Position numbers and translations under genes: made by a program. Positions 61,354 to 64,000 of a DNA stretch of 64,000 nucleotides are shown here, piece by piece. Source of the DNA: CAIYUC01 sp963682005 (lineage in GTDB: Bacteria > Bacteroidota > Bacteroidia > Bacteroidales > FEN-979). The notes below the pieces were generated by a model. It saw nothing but the letters and a program-made list of their open reading frames with translations, made no database searches and was not told the origin of the DNA. Position 1 is the first letter of the stretch, and each line of letters begins with the position of its first letter. Where the stretch lies: positions 3,410,001-3,474,000 of the forward strand of contig OY820914.1 of assembly GCA_963682005.1 (NCBI GenBank), read 5' to 3'.

Positions 61354-61804
61354 GCCTGCCCTTTTCCGATCAGCAGATCACCCCTGGAGATCACTTCAGG
61401 TTTCTTTTCATGACCGAATTATATAAAAACTTTTCCTAATTCTATAATACAATTGGTTTTGGTGCAATATACTTTTGTAGCCATGAAATTCCATATATAT
61501 TTCAGTAATAAAATACTACATTACTTCTAATATTTTCGAGTATTTATCAGGAAAAGAATTACATATGAACCATCGTTCCTGTCTTCTTGATTATTTCTCT
61601 TCGGCGTGTTCAATCACGCTGAAATTATTTTCATACGTGCTTTCGTTCCGGTTAAATCCGGCGGAACCCGAGATTCAATTCATCTGAAGAATGAAAGATG
61701 CAAACAGGATTGTTTTCTGCAAAATGGAATCGTTTTACGCAAATAGTTGATAATAATATAACCGATAATCGTGAAAATGACTTTTTAAATTAAAAACAAC
61801 ATCT
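61354..61804. other. 451-bp intergenic region with a possible promoter and an unsupported 40-codon ORF
   Basis: AT-rich. It contains a -7-like TACTTTTG at about 61468-61475, without a good -33 box, and an ORF at 61565-61687 (opening MNHRSCLLDYF). That ORF has no family match I can recognise and no clear ribosome binding site. No repeat array is present here, unlike most gaps in the window. Confidence 0.4.
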
Positions 61805-64000
61805 ATGAAAAATAAGTTTACCTCAGTTCTGACAGCTGTAATGTTCCTGACTCTCCTCTTGAATGAGGCAAGAGCCCAGGTTTGTTGTCCCGACTTCAAG
61901 TTAAAAGATGCGATAGAGATCTGTCCTCCAGAAGGTGCATGCACGAAGGGGGGAGGAACTTCAGGTCAGGGTGGTCATGATGTGATGGTTGCCTGCAAAC
62001 TGACCACTCATCACTATACAGTTTATCCCAATGATCCTGGATTTACATATACCTGGACCATCATAGGAGGAACACCAGCCAATCCAACAGGAAATCCGGT
62101 TAATATTTTATGGGGATCCGGTACTACCGGGATTATCAGTGTTGTCATCAGTAACTTCGGAACCGGGGGTTATTGCATTGACTCCATCCGTCAGGAGATA
62201 TGCCTGATCGACGGACCCAAAGCAAATTTTATCACCAACAAGGATACAGTCTGCCAAACCACACCGATACATTTCACAAATACATCGAGCGGAGGAAGCA
62301 GTTATTACTGGGATTTCGGAGACGGCTCTTCATCCAATCTTGCCAATCCCCCGGATCACAGCTATGCTCTTCCGGGAACCTACACCGTAACGCTGACGGC
62401 AACCAATGCCGGTGGTGGCGGATCACCCGCAGGGGATCAACGACCGCCTTGTGGTTGCGTTGATACAAAAACAAAGATCATTACCGTCCTCAGCGGATCA
62501 GGCCCGACAATTGACCTCGATTGCTGTTATGGGACCGTTTGTGCCGGGGATACATCCTCATTCTGTACCTCAGTGGCATGCTCCACGTATACCTGGACTG
62601 TGACAGGCGGAAATATAATTTCCGGCCTGGGGACAAACTGCATCAAAGTGAAGTGGTTCCCGGTTTATTCCGGACCAACCACAGTGTCACTCGCCGTACC
62701 GGGTTGCGGTGCCGCACCGTGTGCCGGGACAACCACACTGAATGTTCCCGTTCTGTATCCGAATCTCCCGATCACCGGACCAAATCCGTTGTGTGTCGGC
62801 GCTTCCGGAAGTTATTTCCTGCCATCCATGCCGGGGACCTTCTATCTGTGGACAACCAATGCACCTGTTGGATTCTATTCTTTTAACCAGGTCAACAGGA
62901 ACAGTGCAAATATCAACATCAGCTTCAGCCTTCCGGGCACCTATATTATACAGTGCCAGTACAACAATCCGCTTGCCGGATGCAACGGAGTCAGCCTTTT
63001 TACGGTGGATGTACTTCCCGTATTTTCATTTACCGGGGATGAAAATGTTTGCCAGAATTCAACTGTGACATACACTGCCAACGGCAATACCACCTGGTCT
63101 GTTACCCCGGCTGGTCCGACAATAACACCGACAAGTTCAACGACGGCAGATTTCACCTGGAATATTCCAGGTGTCTTTACGATAACGGCAACCACCACAA
63201 CCACGGGTGTATTCTGCAATACAACAGCAGTAAAAGTCGTAAAAGTCCATGCGGTTCCCATTCTCAATAACATCCTGGGACCGTTACAGGCTTGCCCGGG
63301 GAAAAATCTTTCCTACAGCATTTCCTCAAATACCACGGGGAGTCCTTTTGTCTGGTCTATCCCTCCCGGGCAAGGGACTGTCATGTCACAGATGGGAGCC
63401 GACAGGGATTCTGCACTGATCAAGTTTGCCGGGGCAGGACCTTGGACCATCAGTGTTTACCAGAAGATTGAGATCAGCCCGGGTGTTTTCTGCCAGTCAC
63501 TTACAAAAACGCTGGTCGTAACCAAGTACCCGGCACCAGTTTTTACGGGCAACCAGAATGTTTGTGTCGATGCGATTGAAACATACACTGTTACAGGTCC
63601 TACTCCGCCGGGTGGCACCCAGTGGACCGTTTCACCGCCAAACCGTGGATCGATCCTGATCGGGCAGGGGACAGGCAGTGTTAATATCCGCTGGCATGGG
63701 ACACCCTCGACAGCCATCATCACGGCTTCAAATTGCGGAGGAACGTTCTCCCTTCCGGTTACGATCGTAAATCCCCCTTTCGTGGCTGATATTACGGCCA
63801 ATGCCCCGACAGGCTACTGTTTGCCGGCCTTGCCAAACAACCTTCAGTTGAGTACATCAACGGGATTTTCATATTACCAGTGGAACCTCAACAATTCACC
63901 CATATTTGGAGCCAACTCATTTACCTACCTGATCCCCAATGGCACGTTTACAGGAGTTGGAACATATTATTTCTCCGTGGATGTATCGAACGGGTCCTGT
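61805..64000 (+). CDS. Large secreted PKD/Ig-repeat protein, N-terminal part (cut by window edge)
   Basis: Open frame of 732 codons running off the right edge, absent a stop in the window. Signal peptide MKNKFTSVLTAVMFLTLLLNEARAQ. A Cys-rich N-terminal region (VCCPDFKLKDAIEICPPEGAC) is followed by repeated ~85-residue PKD/Ig-like units. Examples are YYWDFGDGSS...PGTYTVTLTATN near residue 168 and units opening with (N/T)VC or PxxxCxG and ending in TV or VxVLP (for example VCQNSTVTYTANGNTTWSVTPAG). This is typical of large Bacteroidota surface adhesins exported by T9SS. The sorting domain would lie beyond the window. Ligand unknown. Confidence 0.82.
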   Translation, partial: MKNKFTSVLTAVMFLTLLLNEARAQVCCPDFKLKDAIEICPPEGACTKGGGTSGQGGHDVMVACKLTTHHYTVYPNDPGFTYTWTIIGGTPANPTGNPVNILWGSGTTGIISVVISNFGTGGYCIDSIRQEICLIDGPKANFITNKDTVCQTTPIHFTNTSSGGSSYYWDFGDGSSSNLANPPDHSYALPGTYTVTLTATNAGGGGSPAGDQRPPCGCVDTKTKIITVLSGSGPTIDLDCCYGTVCAGDTSSFCTSVACSTYTWTVTGGNIISGLGTNCIKVKWFPVYSGPTTVSLAVPGCGAAPCAGTTTLNVPVLYPNLPITGPNPLCVGASGSYFLPSMPGTFYLWTTNAPVGFYSFNQVNRNSANINISFSLPGTYIIQCQYNNPLAGCNGVSLFTVDVLPVFSFTGDENVCQNSTVTYTANGNTTWSVTPAGPTITPTSSTTADFTWNIPGVFTITATTTTTGVFCNTTAVKVVKVHAVPILNNILGPLQACPGKNLSYSISSNTTGSPFVWSIPPGQGTVMSQMGADRDSALIKFAGAGPWTISVYQKIEISPGVFCQSLTKTLVVTKYPAPVFTGNQNVCVDAIETYTVTGPTPPGGTQWTVSPPNRGSILIGQGTGSVNIRWHGTPSTAIITASNCGGTFSLPVTIVNPPFVADITANAPTGYCLPALPNNLQLSTSTGFSYYQWNLNNSPIFGANSFTYLIPNGTFTGVGTYYFSVDVSNGSC

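Overview
This window comes from a Bacteroidota chromosome, probably an uncultured Bacteroidales/Marinilabiliales-like or Sphingobacteria-like lineage. The evidence is a short 287-residue primary sigma factor of the Bacteroidota type, type IX secretion (T9SS) C-terminal sorting domains, GIN/DUF4097 surface proteins behind an ECF sigma factor, HisKA_2 histidine kinases and promoter elements matching TTTG-N20-TAnnTTTG. No rRNA, tRNA, CRISPR array, integrase, transposase or phage gene was seen. Most of the window is ordinary core genome, with about 52 protein genes. What stands out is the material between the genes.

Layout. 1-2400: edge of an inositol-monophosphatase-like gene, mtaB and a DMT exporter. 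2500-8400: carbamate kinase, then a block with two TM1266-like ACT regulators, a PAS histidine kinase and the H-cluster maturase HydG, then a second DMT exporter. 8460-11745: an ECF sigma operon (sigma, membrane anti-sigma-like protein, DUF4097 and GIN-domain surface proteins). 11777-21069: a minus-strand housekeeping run (ligA, GT-C glycosyltransferase, UspA, HD hydrolase, rpe, rpoD, pnp, rpsO). 21352-31332: DUF4342, a large BNR/BACON T9SS cargo protein, aroE, a ComA-like synthase, a TPR protein, glmM, recR and a MORN-like protein. 31681-41223: clpB, CoA-binding protein, T9SS-B cargo, geranylgeranyl-reductase-like oxidoreductase, nth, bcp, recA and a TPR lipoprotein. 41227-49260: DUF5063, a POTRA/barrel protein, phosphohexomutase, rfbD and a T9SS-A adhesin. 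49408-55045: a damage-response mutagenesis locus (LexA-like XRE-S24 repressor, four-helix-bundle gene, dinB, short dnaE). 55053-64000: methyltransferases, a band-7 protein, small membrane and surface proteins, an HMA-AraC regulator and the start of a PKD-repeat secreted protein.

The striking feature is a dispersed family of intergenic tandem arrays with strict 7-bp (sometimes 8-bp) periodicity. Unit sequence changes along an array (AGAGGTC to AGAGGAT to GAAGCCC) while the phase is kept. The arrays are often joined to a GC-rich palindrome (core CCCGCTTTCGCGGG). They sit directly on gene ends and in several cases encode the last codons and stop of the neighbouring gene. One unit at 50296-50819 is built like a transposable cassette: a four-helix-bundle (S23/IVP/Avd-like) gene lies between two inverted octamer arrays, inserted between the repressor and dinB. 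A 63-bp GC-rich palindromic repeat of another type has inserted in frame, exactly 21 codons, into dnaE.

Functional links that can be argued from the sequence: the XRE-S24 repressor has a LexA-like Ala-Gly site and a Ser/Lys dyad, and faces two identical TGATTA-N5-TAATCA operators. It probably controls itself and the dinB-dnaE side. The ECF sigma operon probably regulates its own surface-protein genes. rpsO and pnp are coupled through an intergenic hairpin, as in other bacteria.
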